In this document: positions 18,201 to 23,906 of the stretch, in pieces
Layout of the letters: the number at the start of each line of letters is the position of its first letter
How positions within the stretch are numbered: the stretch's first letter is position 1
DNA from: Planctomycetaceae bacterium
Lineage (GTDB): Bacteria; Planctomycetota; Phycisphaerae; Phycisphaerales; SM1A02
Reading direction: 5' to 3'
Assembly (NCBI GenBank): GCA_027483065.1
Contig: JAIXVI010000267.1
Location: 1-37,136 of the forward strand
Length of the DNA: 37,136 nucleotides
The notes under the pieces: model-generated
What the model saw: the letters and a program-made list of their open reading frames with translations, nothing else
Told to the model about the DNA's origin: nothing
The model's database searches: none
Position numbers and translations under genes: made by a program

Positions 18201-20889
18201 ACCGATCGAGCGCGGCTGAGAGTTCCGATGCGCGTGCACTCTTGAGTGCTACCACAAACGTCTCACGCGCTGGTCCTGTGCCTGCGTCGCCTGCGCGATT
18301 CATGTCGTCGACAAGCGCGCGAATTTCTTCAAACACCGCGGGATGCGCGGTAACCACAAGCGTGTTCGTCGTGGCATCGCTTTCGATACGCACGGGCTGC
18401 GCACGACGTTGCTCCGGTGCACGTGTGTCGTAACGCTGCGTCAACATCGTCGCGACTTGCGCTGCATCTCCGCCGCGCAACTGAAGAAGCCTTAGCGGCG
18501 GCAACGCTTCAGGCGCTGCAACATCGAGATCGCGAATGAAACTCTCAATCAAAGCGATCTGTGGTGCTTCACCAACGATGTACAGCGCATTCGTCGCGTC
18601 GATCACGCGAATTTCAGCAGCGGGCACGGTGCGCGATGGCTCAACGGGCGACGCCGAAGCGAGCAGCGGCGTGAGTTTCGCGGCGACTTCCGACGCGGCC
18701 GCCGCGCGCATTGGAATGATCTTTCCAGCACGCGGTGGCGGAAGCAGGAGCCGCGCTTGAGCGACTGCCGTTTCGTAGAGCGCGACTGCATCGCGCCGTC
18801 CGCTCACGAGAAGCGCACCGCTCGAGGCATCGACTTCGACCGTGGGTTTTTCGAGTTCTGCGCCGCCGCCTCGCGCGAGTTGCGCGTAGACCGAATCTGC
18901 GCGCACGACGAGTGCAGGCGCATCAATGCCAGGCACCGGCATCGCGCGGAACGCAAACGCGTCGCGCGTCGGACGATCGAGACTCGCGGTGAGCGATTGA
19001 ATCTCCGCGACTTGCTCGGGCGTGCCGCTCACGAGAATCGCGCGCGTTGCATCGAGTGGCTCGATGGCAGGCGCGGTGAAATCCGTGCCGTCGCGCGGAT
19101 CAAGCACTTGCTTCGCGAGTTCGCGCAATTGCGGCGCAATGGCCGAAGGCTGCGCGTTCGACACAACGATTTGCCGCGTCTCACGCTCAACCGCACGCAT
19201 GCCGTCGACTTGGTTCAGCAACTCCGTGAAACGTGCGATCGATTGCGCGCTTCCGATGAGAACGAGTTCGCGGCTCGCGGCATCGAGTTCGATGCGCAGA
19301 CTTCGTGCAGCATCAGCTGCGGGTGTTTGCTGTTCGTAGAGTTCGCGCGCGCGGGTCACCGATTGCTCGGCGTCCTTGCTCGCAACGCGCATCAACCGAA
19401 CCTGACGTTCTACATTCGCCGGGCGATCAAGCGTTTCGACAATCGCGCGGATACCTGCGATGTCGGTGGAATCGCCCGCGACGAGAATCGTGCGGCCGTC
19501 AGGGCCAGCCACCAGCGAAATCTCATCTTGCTGTCGCTTCGAAAGCAAACTCTTCGCGGCCGCGAGAATCGCTTCGGGCGACGCGCTTTCGAGTTCAAGT
19601 GCGGCAACGGCGCGGTCACCACGCAAACGATCACGCACCGTGGCCGAAGGCTTCGCAGGTTGTCGCGATGGATCAAATCCCTCCATCTCGGCGATGAAGC
19701 GCTCCGCGTCATCAATCGAACCGAGGTCACCGACGATCGTGACACGTTCCGCTTCAGGAAGCGCCACCACCGTCGGTTTCTTGTCTGCCGGATACGCGGC
19801 AAAAAGCTGCTCAAGTCGCTCTTTCGCAACCGGCGCCTTCACCTTCGACACCGAGAATGTCTTCATGCCGCGGCCGCCCGCAGCAGTTGGCTCTGCACCG
19901 CTTGCAACTGGCACATCGAGGAGATCAATCGTTTGCTTCAGTTGATCGATCTTCGCGCGCGAGCCGCGCGCCACGATGGCGTTCGTGCGATCGTCGGCTG
20001 CAACGACGAGGCCCGCGACGCGGTTTTCCTCGATCTTCGTGCGCTTTCCGTCGGCGGGATTGACCACGTACTCGACGACGCGTTCACCCATCAACGCTTG
20101 CAAACTCTTGAGAAGATCCGCCGCGCGCGCGTGTCGAATCGGAATGAACTCGATGAGATTCTCGACGTCTTTGCGATCGATCTCATCGATAATGCGCTGC
20201 AAGCGACGCACTTGCGCGGCTGTTTCGACGAGCAAAATGCTGTTCTGCTGCTCGAGCGCCGTGACAGAGCCGTAGGTCGCGACGAGGTTCTTGAGTTGCT
20301 CCGCGACTGGCTTCGCCTGCGCATTCAGCAGCGGCATGACGACCGTCACGATCGTGTCATCAGTGACCTGCGACGGCACCGTGCCGATGAAGGTCGGCAC
20401 GTTCTCGCGCTTCATGTCGTCGAGCTTCTGGAGGAACATGCGTCCTCCTTCCACGCGCAACATGCAGTTCTGCGTTTGGAGAAGAACGTTCAGCGTCTGA
20501 ATCGCTTCGTCGAGCGTGTAGTCCTTCGGATAGATGTAGTCGACGGTGCCCTTCGGTACTTCCGTCTCACGCACGATCGGGTAACCCGTCGTGCGGCTGA
20601 AGTAGTCGAGGATCTGGTCGTAGGTCTGTCCCTTGAAGTTGAAGCGAAGCCGCGTGCCCGATGCCTGCGTTCCGGCGACAACTTGTTCGGTCGCCGCGGT
20701 TGCCGCAGTCGCGGGCGCGCCGGCCTGAGGAGAGGCTTCAGACGCGGCTTGGTTGGAGGCCTGTGGAGATGCCTGCGGCGCCGCCGACTGGACTGCTGCA
20801 TCTTGCGCGGCCGTCATCTGGGCGGCGAGTGCCGCGGCCACCATGGCGGGTGCCATCGCTCCAGCGTTGCGTGCGCTTCGCTTCTTCAT
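6229..20889 (-). CDS. Giant secretin (GspD/PilQ-like), about 4886 aa
   Basis: An outer-membrane secretin of extreme length. Order: signal peptide (1-29, hydrophobic run ending MTAAQ), Ala/Gln/Ser-rich linker (30-78), N0-like domain (about 82-157), then about 52 N1-like modules (about 166-4573), then one secretin barrel domain (about 4576-4815) and a 70-residue tail. The barrel shows VLIQVLLAEVSLD, VTVKDGQTVVIGGLI, IPLLGDIPVLGALF and LLIVLTPHVV, all secretin hallmarks. Typical modules end in DxRTNALIVxA followed by a helix closing in LD. A Ser/Thr-rich linker lies at about 1060-1137. The ATG at 20887-20889 is chosen because GAAGGAA lies 7 nt upstream; the 56 codons before it overlap the upstream gene. 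Usual GspD is about 650-800 aa. The modules are mutually divergent and the frame is unbroken for 14.6 kb. Confidence 0.93.
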   Translation of the reverse strand: MKKRSARNAGAMAPAMVAAALAAQMTAAQDAAVQSAAPQASPQASNQAASEASPQAGAPATAATAATEQVVAGTQASGTRLRFNFKGQTYDQILDYFSRTTGYPIVRETEVPKGTVDYIYPKDYTLDEAIQTLNVLLQTQNCMLRVEGGRMFLQKLDDMKRENVPTFIGTVPSQVTDDTIVTVVMPLLNAQAKPVAEQLKNLVATYGSVTALEQQNSILLVETAAQVRRLQRIIDEIDRKDVENLIEFIPIRHARAADLLKSLQALMGERVVEYVVNPADGKRTKIEENRVAGLVVAADDRTNAIVARGSRAKIDQLKQTIDLLDVPVASGAEPTAAGGRGMKTFSVSKVKAPVAKERLEQLFAAYPADKKPTVVALPEAERVTIVGDLGSIDDAERFIAEMEGFDPSRQPAKPSATVRDRLRGDRAVAALELESASPEAILAAAKSLLSKRQQDEISLVAGPDGRTILVAGDSTDIAGIRAIVETLDRPANVERQVRLMRVASKDAEQSVTRARELYEQQTPAADAARSLRIELDAASRELVLIGSAQSIARFTELLNQVDGMRAVERETRQIVVSNAQPSAIAPQLRELAKQVLDPRDGTDFTAPAIEPLDATRAILVSGTPEQVAEIQSLTASLDRPTRDAFAFRAMPVPGIDAPALVVRADSVYAQLARGGGAELEKPTVEVDASSGALLVSGRRDAVALYETAVAQARLLLPPPRAGKIIPMRAAAASEVAAKLTPLLASASPVEPSRTVPAAEIRVIDATNALYIVGEAPQIALIESFIRDLDVAAPEALPPLRLLQLRGGDAAQVATMLTQRYDTRAPEQRRAQPVRIESDATTNTLVVTAHPAVFEEIRALVDDMNRAGDAGTGPARETFVVALKSARASELSAALDRLYPPPPVPLDARGRPLPHLQKQKEVFVTADATTNSLIVEAPSERRASFEELVATLDRTPLPPQAELRTYRVEKGDIERIATSLRDLAARGMLSKPGVDGAKPVEVLVQPEPVSRTLIVAGDSTTFEKAEQLLKQLQAVPMKRGVRVIDAGATDPVQLVAKAMKLAGLDTASSAAGTTGIAPTTGPAASSSTTSATTTASNGATPSAPSATSANQAGVPASADGTSGEVPPTTVVSSAAPVIETEIDAANGTIIASGEEEPLTRFADACREILAATSPGADVRVVPLSHVKAADAKASIEGLASSRLGQAAGFAREPAIEILERTNSLLVAADARQQELLAAIVRNIDVPVGATPPMRILQLRTADAATLASALNAQYAQRSPDEKGAKPVQITAEPQTNALIVAAHPDLLPEIQQVVETLNGSSRQSASDREIRIFSLKVARAAELAKTIDEMYPPPPVPVDPRGRARPELQQPREVVVRADAQTNSLIVDAPVARMAGFEELVKQLDRAQVMPDAEIRTWRVSDANVETLAKTVRDLAQAGQLGPEGTGTIVSIEPVSKTLVVSGPPSVFTKVEQVVRGVEGAAQPSTTLRVFKLKVAKAETLAPLVRSALEGRLAQIEPTLADKSGRVLDVAADRRSNALIVSAPDALIPVVEELVRQLDDGSASAGSTEPVVRVRPLSYADATQVSASLSQALAVATNPTTREPLSVKVIPAAGANALLLVGPASDLDEAEKLVTPLDERPALDSVDAKTFTLTNADASRIAPLVQRLLSDQQETDPRIVLERMRRNRGQADSTPPVRVEADTRTNALIVSGAARIMSVAEGLIKELDREGDATSRAWSVFTPSRAAVAGLVDEARRILDATNSSGVSRVELSALPASGTIVIVGTADGAEKARTLLTELDQKAFATPEADFRVVQLKHVAPDVVVAALSAVLTDRSRWPSQLVAAAKAGAPIVEPKFVADALNARVVITAPTDLMPIASKVIDELDRARDGDRPVEIRVYPLSQASAPDVAKAVEQALAARVATQSNARKPSIAAEPTSNALVVAADPAQLDEVDAIVRTIDVRGPRDAARVRTVFLKNARAAQMAPLVEQLLAGEARRVERTRPSGAVAAVEPALRVIADERLNAVIMSATPGALDAAEEMLQQLDVAPGRETDRVVRVLALRNADAAEIAKSLIDLFETDDGTETPPVIRTNTASNSLLVRATEKQFATIEEIVTKLDGTTVAGARTLRSVPLDPSKGDAEDMARLLRRLMESSDADVEVISVEELLKRYEPDAKPAAGTNAPQNGQSRVFPSEVLPARPFVAPTWPSVLPARMAFVTLAFAQVTPAGNVTPPAAEVAPKNIVPTKGDDERAREAGGVTVAVDRDTNSLVLLGSQREIERALKLVEQASKALPGEGSRVRAIKLPASSDPVALASVVVGAVARMTPAGGVAGDLAKRVAIVPDPETRSLLVVATDRDFESVGQLVATLARSQQTETVVVKSYVLRSSGADRVAEALRAVTTQAGGTRLKALAVTLAGDMAGGAVDELAFDPSKLRVIVEKGANAITVVGSPEAIAFADRFVAYADREERAIAPEMRLLPLKHAKASELARTLTSIFASRGRSLSQQGIVVSTPEFAADERTNTLVVSGGAELAPEVERIVARLDEPGTSGRAPLETIALAFAKPSEVSTTIDRLVIGSDNARRERTQVVADDSAGVLLVRADAEVLEEIRGIVREIDRAGARQYPIRQIRLERADAQRVAQAVQKLLDERAQVVGGGRTRGQRAASVVGDPRSSTIFVAANDQDFAEIEELVKGFDAPEVAAGYEFKVFTLRHARAGELARTVEQMLNEMQGASEEDSATVRADEKRNALVVIGRGDRFALVGEIVATLDVALTEGEARSVRMYEAKAGELEQVAALVRDTLGERPQRPWESQSAASGSRVITVPKARQLVIRATDQQHAEVKTLLDSLAKTLVAEDRETAVIPVEFATPAELAQTLRQFLDDRAAGAAGGAASATIVPSASGGALLVAGTKDEVGTVRDLVARLDQPQSGGDRQSDIIVLKKGRAVDIARMVAEQFRGRGGAQNSGQGVAITPDVRTNALLVSAPSGQFEQVRALVERLDAPSSAEETLIRTFALKNAKAEDAVRVLTQSLQLDATGRTQGVAVKVDPSTPAVQVNARIVADRRSNALVVTGTVESFPVIEKLLSQLEESPARATVEYRIVPLKAANASEIALTLERLVGDVKPNSTEEAPRIEADPTENRLLIAATPEQFERIEEVILAIDVPPISKRITEFVALKSAKARGVQEALGYFYGRGALDTDSPAKKSVRIVGDEGTNSLVISAEESEWPAIRELVAKLDNEQYDGSRQLRVVGLRHADARAVATAINEAFKPAPVVPQPAPRGEPVQPIVVQQKLDEQVNASADEFSNNLVVAASPANMRKIEAIIAQLDQPDFSQLPPPRLIEVRYGNPEQLARSIERVYGPGRAAGRDRGLRIVGDAASNALIIRASEEDFAQIAAIAEALQQQATEQGLQVHLLRLKSAPAPRIAAAIREAFAQRARQANLPLSIQIDTVSNGLVVASTGPIFEEIRTLVEQMDALAPDASKGIFIIDLINVAPESAKKIIEEIGLDRPQPADSVSKVISEPLKVSVAAGRSALVIVANPADRDTILSLLKSIDTDPPGADAEVRIVRMKNAAATSIAATLNAMVAQAATPAAAGAKQGDLARALQEQVRRLRIQPDGASAPIALDLQKPVKILADATSNSLVLASTADNVRALEEAARLFDTLPVTDAAVVRVIPLSNIQATQFARVVRELFTQGKQIGVLQGTQVKAQAGGATGEALAQDIAITVDDRTNTVVVAGKEEAVAMVDVLRERLDSQVAVGWIEPRIVKLRYADAGAVAEMLRSILVDGSTKLPESSPLQKQVGRIRMARATAAGEDAAAIESDVFVPFTQLVIRPDATTNSLVLVGSTQNLEIVSELLKSLDTEAAAPGALVRIYPLENASASRIGPLLVQLFDQQFAAKTIRAEDRVRVIPDERLNSIVVSTSARSFAVIEELLKSLDQKVAPDIREIRTIELKNASAPRLAAILQRMMDARVDRLKRANPETADLERTTIAADDRTNQLLVAAGADAFDVVRSLVADLDVAESLEESGVEVVPVGKANIERLAAAIKQILDRRFAELSPEVAKRVKPLVLPDPRTNALLVAGGPEDAALVRQIAARLEEIPSNPAVGVHVLPLAAARADTIAPRIQQLMRDRATSLGTSQTPSDAVSVAPDVASNSLIVASSEENLEVVKGLVELLAKAAKEQLTDKPFEVIILAKTTAADMVRMLDEMYVAEENRRRGDNTVNVSADARLNAVVASGPEADVAAIRRLVAQLDGAKPQTVVEIKYIALQGANVQETVGLIQSILSGGSLAGRNQQQATVLKYLREIDGGGEGAGTEVEMEISAATRQSISLTPDIRTNTVIVKAPRESMALIEKMIKDLDGSTSGSQNIRIFKLANADADAMARILKELFNLRQSGNLYVLKPREDGDAAPAIGAEATAALAAPSAGTLGADLTLVPDDRQQLSITVDDRTNSLLVSGTPTYLDLVEKVVNELDAQEANTRDTFVYKLKNATATEVARVVNEFVSEDQRKILETLSTEELPSASKLLEREVTVVGDQKSNTVLVNASPKYLEKVRTIIDELDVDPPQVLIQVLLAEVSLDSAESLGPEFGRARFGDYAVVAGMGNLPGIGGRTGNQLLGSLFSNSGTPNVAIGAEDFELLINALASQSRVQVLSNPSVMVENNSEGFIQVGETVRLPDAVSFSSAGQQSSVTPEDIGILLRVTPSINPEGFVRMVIEPEISRLSLQTTQISENFNSPVITRRKANTTVTVKDGQTVVIGGLISDRFERVDKKIPLLGDIPVLGALFRQFQENSSKTELLIVLTPHVVRSPAQGGGDAASVLSEQGIRKLTLPPELLEQIRKGELQGASINIGGAARDASGQTTDEVVPQDTDASKEPK
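16458..17367 (-). repeat. Internal block duplication, copy B (modules 13-16)
   Basis: Residues about 1175-1477 of the secretin, the partner of the block at 17797-18729. The two blocks are clearly closer to each other than to other modules, which points to a segmental duplication of about 450 codons that happened later than most of the expansion. Confidence 0.75.
17797..18729 (-). repeat. Internal block duplication, copy A (modules 8-11)
   Basis: Residues about 721-1030 of the secretin. This four-module block lines up with residues about 1175-1477 at a constant offset of about 453 residues. Shared marks are YPPPPVP followed by a short RGR loop, LLQLR, TAHP/AAHP, ASFEELV/AGFEELV and PVSRTLIVAG/PVSKTLVVSG. 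Confidence 0.75.
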
Positions 20890-20896
20890 GCAGTCG

Positions 20897-20903
20897 TTCC
20901 TTC
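20897..20903 (-). promoter_or_regulatory. Ribosome binding site of the giant secretin
   Basis: GAAGGAA on the minus strand, 7 nt before the ATG at 20889. It decides the start against the longer in-frame extension to 21057, which would lie inside the preceding gene and lacks secretory character at its N-terminus. Confidence 0.75.
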
Positions 20904-20959
20904 GGCAGACGCCATACCACCCGGACCCGCCGAGTCGCGAGCACGAGAATTGAGTTGAG

Positions 20960-22120
20960 TTACCCCGCGGTCGCCGACCGCTGGGTGAGGTTGCTTCCGA
21001 CTTGCACGCGGCAGGTTCCGCCGGGCAGTTCGAAGACTCCGAAATCGTACTCGACACGGCGGAAAATGAGCTCGCCGATCGCGCTTCCGGGTTGCAACGT
21101 AAGTTGAGATCCTGTCGGAAGATGACGTAACCAAACCTCGGGTCCAGAAGGCCCTTCGACGATGCCCGTCAAAAGCCACTCGCCATAGGGGAATCCGCTC
21201 GCCGGGGCGGGCACCGGAAGTGCGCCGTTTTGGGCGGCCGGATTCGAGGTTGGCGGCGCTTGGGTTGAAGTCGTGACGACTGTTTCTGGCGCTGCCGGCG
21301 CGGGCGGAGGAGGGATGCGGAATGGGTTTGATTCAAAGAGCGCTCGGTATCGCTCTGCCGCCGCAAGTGCTTGTGGGTCCGGGACTAACGGCGCATTGGC
21401 CGACTTCCCCGGCAGGAAGATCGTCGTCAACTTCAGCGTCATGCGGAGCGACGCACCATCGGCGGAAGGGTCAAGTCGAATGGACTCGATGCGCTTGGTC
21501 CAGGGCTCAGCTTGGATGCGGTAGATCAGCGGATAGATCTGGCTCGCGCGACCGCTCGCGACGACCGAACCTTCGACTTCCACGAAGTCGGCCTCGTCGC
21601 GGAGCGCTCGCTCCTCGGGGCGTCGAAACTCGCGCTTCGCCGGCGTCGGTTTCAAAAGCGAACGGCCCGTGGTGACCGAGAACTCGGTGAAGCCAAGTTC
21701 CTCGCAGACACGATTCAGTCGGCGGCGCACTTCGCTGTCGACCACCTCAAGCGATGGCCCAAGCGTGCGATTGGCAACGGCCTCGGTTCGACGTTCAAGT
21801 TCTGCCCGACCGTCGCGCACCTTGCGGGCTTGCGTGAGGACGCCGACGTAGGTTTCGATCTGTGACTCAGCATTCGCGCGTTCGTCCGACATGCCTCGCG
21901 TGCCGACAACGTAACCGACGCCGAGCGCCGCGACCGCGCACAGCACCGCGATGATCCAGATCGCGCGCCGAGCGAGCATGGCGCTGAGTGAGGAGCGATG
22001 TCGAGTCGGACGCGAGAGGCCCGTGGCGGGCGAAGTTGAAGCCGTGGCCCCTGAGGCCTGCGTCGACGTACCGGAGCTCGCAGATTTCGAGTTCGAAGGC
22101 TTCATACTCGAAGGCGTCAT
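20960..22120 (-). CDS. Bitopic inner-membrane protein: PilO/GspM-like with PilP/GspC-like tail
   Basis: 386 aa. A disordered cytoplasmic Ser/Thr-rich N-terminus is followed by one membrane helix (about 53-72), a probable coiled coil (78-115), a periplasmic domain at about 120-235 resembling the ferredoxin-like fold of PilO/GspM, a Pro/Ala-rich linker (about 275-325) and a small C-terminal domain (about 327-382) with GEWLLTGIVEG, VWLRHLPTG and GELIFRRVEYDFGVFEL. That last domain resembles the homology region of GspC or PilP, which binds the secretin N0 domain. The assignment rests on layout and pattern, not on strong identity. The gene starts inside the stop of the GspL-like gene (4-nt ATGA overlap) and ends 70 bp before the secretin, the usual place of gspC or pilP. 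Confidence 0.65.
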   Translation of the reverse strand: MTPSSMKPSNSKSASSGTSTQASGATASTSPATGLSRPTRHRSSLSAMLARRAIWIIAVLCAVAALGVGYVVGTRGMSDERANAESQIETYVGVLTQARKVRDGRAELERRTEAVANRTLGPSLEVVDSEVRRRLNRVCEELGFTEFSVTTGRSLLKPTPAKREFRRPEERALRDEADFVEVEGSVVASGRASQIYPLIYRIQAEPWTKRIESIRLDPSADGASLRMTLKLTTIFLPGKSANAPLVPDPQALAAAERYRALFESNPFRIPPPPAPAAPETVVTTSTQAPPTSNPAAQNGALPVPAPASGFPYGEWLLTGIVEGPSGPEVWLRHLPTGSQLTLQPGSAIGELIFRRVEYDFGVFELPGGTCRVQVGSNLTQRSATAG

Positions 22121-23778
22121 GGCTTCACCTCCGTGTTCGAACCTTGGTTCGGTTGCGTCGAGGTCGTTCCGCCACTCGCTCCACTCGAACTCGGCTGCGA
22201 TGCACCGCCGGCATTCGAGGACGCAGACGAATCTTTCGCGGCAGCAGGCACGAGTTCCGACGTACGCAACGTGTACGCGAAGGGCGCGGGCAAACGGCGA
22301 CCGCCGCGCGCATCCGCACCGGTCGAACCAAGCGTGTAACCCTTTTCGCGGACCAGCGCATCGCGCAGCGCGTCGGCGACGCCACGATCCTTCGCTTCAC
22401 CATCAACGACGAAACGCAACTCCGGCGTCGCGTCAAAGGTCCCGTTCTTTCCGTACTCGATCTCGCTTCCTGAGAACTGCGCCGTCATGCCGTCAAGTAC
22501 GACTGCGTTCGGATCTGGCGCAAAACGTCGAAGAATATCGAGGTGTGCAAGCCAATCCGGAGCGAGCCTTTCGCGGGCATCAACGTGCTTCAATCGAAGT
22601 TCATCGCGCTTGTCGCGGCGTAGTTCAGGAAGCGCATTGCGTGCCTTCGATTCAAGATCATCTCGACGCGCCTCAAGTGCACGCCACTCACGCGCGCCGA
22701 GCGTCCAACCCGCAAGCGCGGCAACAACGACAACGCCTGCAACGAGGAGTACACGCTGCCGCGTGCGAGCCGCAACATCAATCAAACCAGTCGGCACCAA
22801 GAAATCGATCGCAGAGCCATCACCTCGCAGTGCTGCTTCATCTTCGAGCAGTGCGCCCGCGAGCGGCCAACACGACGCGAGAAACGCATCGCGCGTCGAA
22901 GCGTCGAGCGCAGAAAGCGTAATCGACGGATGAGACTCAAGCCGTGCGACCGGTGCACCGGTCACGCGCGCCAATTCAGCGGAAATCGCTTCAAACACAG
23001 CCTGCGAGCCCAGGACAACCACACGCGAAAGTGCAACGGTGGCGCCTTGCTCGGCGGATCGCAATGACCCTAAAAGCATGCGGACGGCCGGCAAAACCTC
23101 GTCGCGCGCCGCGAGCGGGCCACTTTCTTCCGAAGGAATGGAAAGCCCGCGCGATGCGAGGAGCAGACAATCGCGCACCGCGACGAGTTCGACCGATGCA
23201 GCGGTCGCATCAACCACGAGCACGAGTCCACGGCGGAGTTCCGGTGCCGCTCGAAGGAGCGCGAGTGTGCCGAGTGCACGCACCGTTGCACGCTTGACTG
23301 GAATCCCGACTCTTTCGCGCATGGACGCGACGGTCGCTGCTGGAACCGCTGCCAAAATCGCACGTGCGCCGTCAGCGTTGCGCGATTCGATCTGAAAGTC
23401 CCCGAGTGTTTCAACGCCTTCCGTCGCAGTCTCACGCGCGAGCGCGAGTCGCGCCATGCTTCGGAGTTCTGCTTCGTCGTCGGTCGCGAGATCGGTCGTC
23501 GTCACAACCGCGATTTCGCGTGCAACCACGAGAATTGCTGGGTTCGACTCTGCTGCGACGACATCATTCGGATCACGCTCCGAAATCGTCACAACTTCGA
23601 GTTGACCGCTGTTTCGACGAACTTCGATCGTTCGCACACGATCATTCGACAGCTCGACCGCACACGTGCGCATCTCTTTGCGCGAGGTTGATTTGGCTCC
23701 GCGCATGCCAACGTGACCCGCCTGCACACGAAGTGCATCCGGAGAGCTCGATGAGGAAAGGTCGCTTTTTGAAGCCAT
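22117..23778 (-). CDS. PilM+PilN fusion / GspL-like protein
   Basis: 553 aa. The N-terminal 300 or so residues have the look of the actin-like PilM/GspL cytoplasmic domain: AVELSNDRVRTIEV, then LVLVVDATAASVELVAVRD and VVVLGSQAVFEAI. One membrane helix follows at 343-361, then a coiled segment (365-400) and a periplasmic PilN/GspL-type domain up to about 505, ending in a Ser/Gly-rich tail. GspL links the secretion ATPase to the inner-membrane platform, so a GspE partner is expected elsewhere. No good Shine-Dalgarno precedes the ATG at 23778; ATGs at 23706 and 23673 are alternatives that keep the actin-like domain. It lies 128 bp after the gspK-like gene. Confidence 0.8.
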   Translation of the reverse strand: MASKSDLSSSSSPDALRVQAGHVGMRGAKSTSRKEMRTCAVELSNDRVRTIEVRRNSGQLEVVTISERDPNDVVAAESNPAILVVAREIAVVTTTDLATDDEAELRSMARLALARETATEGVETLGDFQIESRNADGARAILAAVPAATVASMRERVGIPVKRATVRALGTLALLRAAPELRRGLVLVVDATAASVELVAVRDCLLLASRGLSIPSEESGPLAARDEVLPAVRMLLGSLRSAEQGATVALSRVVVLGSQAVFEAISAELARVTGAPVARLESHPSITLSALDASTRDAFLASCWPLAGALLEDEAALRGDGSAIDFLVPTGLIDVAARTRQRVLLVAGVVVVAALAGWTLGAREWRALEARRDDLESKARNALPELRRDKRDELRLKHVDARERLAPDWLAHLDILRRFAPDPNAVVLDGMTAQFSGSEIEYGKNGTFDATPELRFVVDGEAKDRGVADALRDALVREKGYTLGSTGADARGGRRLPAPFAYTLRTSELVPAAAKDSSASSNAGGASQPSSSGASGGTTSTQPNQGSNTEVKP

Positions 23779-23906
23779 TTCAGGCAGATTTTCGCGTGAG
23801 CGATCAATGGTCTTTCAGAGTGCGCAGTCACGTGCGCAGGAATCAGATGGGAATGCGGGCTGGAGTTGTGCGATCACTGGCGGAACTCGAATGAGATGCG
23901 ACGACT

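Larger units (their letters stand above)
7171..20394 (-). repeat. About 52 tandem N1-like secretin modules (protein level)
   Basis: Read by eye, each unit starts with a strand such as VRVxxLxxA, then a helix (AxxLAxxLxxLF), a variable loop, a strand near V(R/T)IxAD, the signature RTNALIVxA, and a closing helix ending near LVxxLD. This is the beta-alpha-beta-beta-alpha pattern of the secretin short domain. Mean spacing is about 85 residues. My count of 52 may be off by two or three because some units (third, seventh, eleventh, sixteenth, twentieth) have lost the TNALIV signature. Several units near the C-terminal end carry longer loops of 20-40 residues. Confidence 0.85.

Noticed and set aside
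7171-20394. CRISPR-like or DNA satellite array
   Set aside because: The periodicity is at protein level (about 85 residues) with loose spacing and no conserved DNA repeat-spacer pattern.
6229-20889. Giant gene as an assembly artefact or collapsed tandem repeat
   Set aside because: The modules differ strongly from one another in DNA and protein, the frame is intact throughout, and both ends carry the expected signal peptide and barrel domain. Read mapping would still be the final proof.
20890-21057. 56-codon N-terminal extension of the secretin
   Set aside because: It overlaps the upstream gene, lacks a signal peptide at its start, and the internal ATG has a good ribosome binding site and a proper signal peptide.
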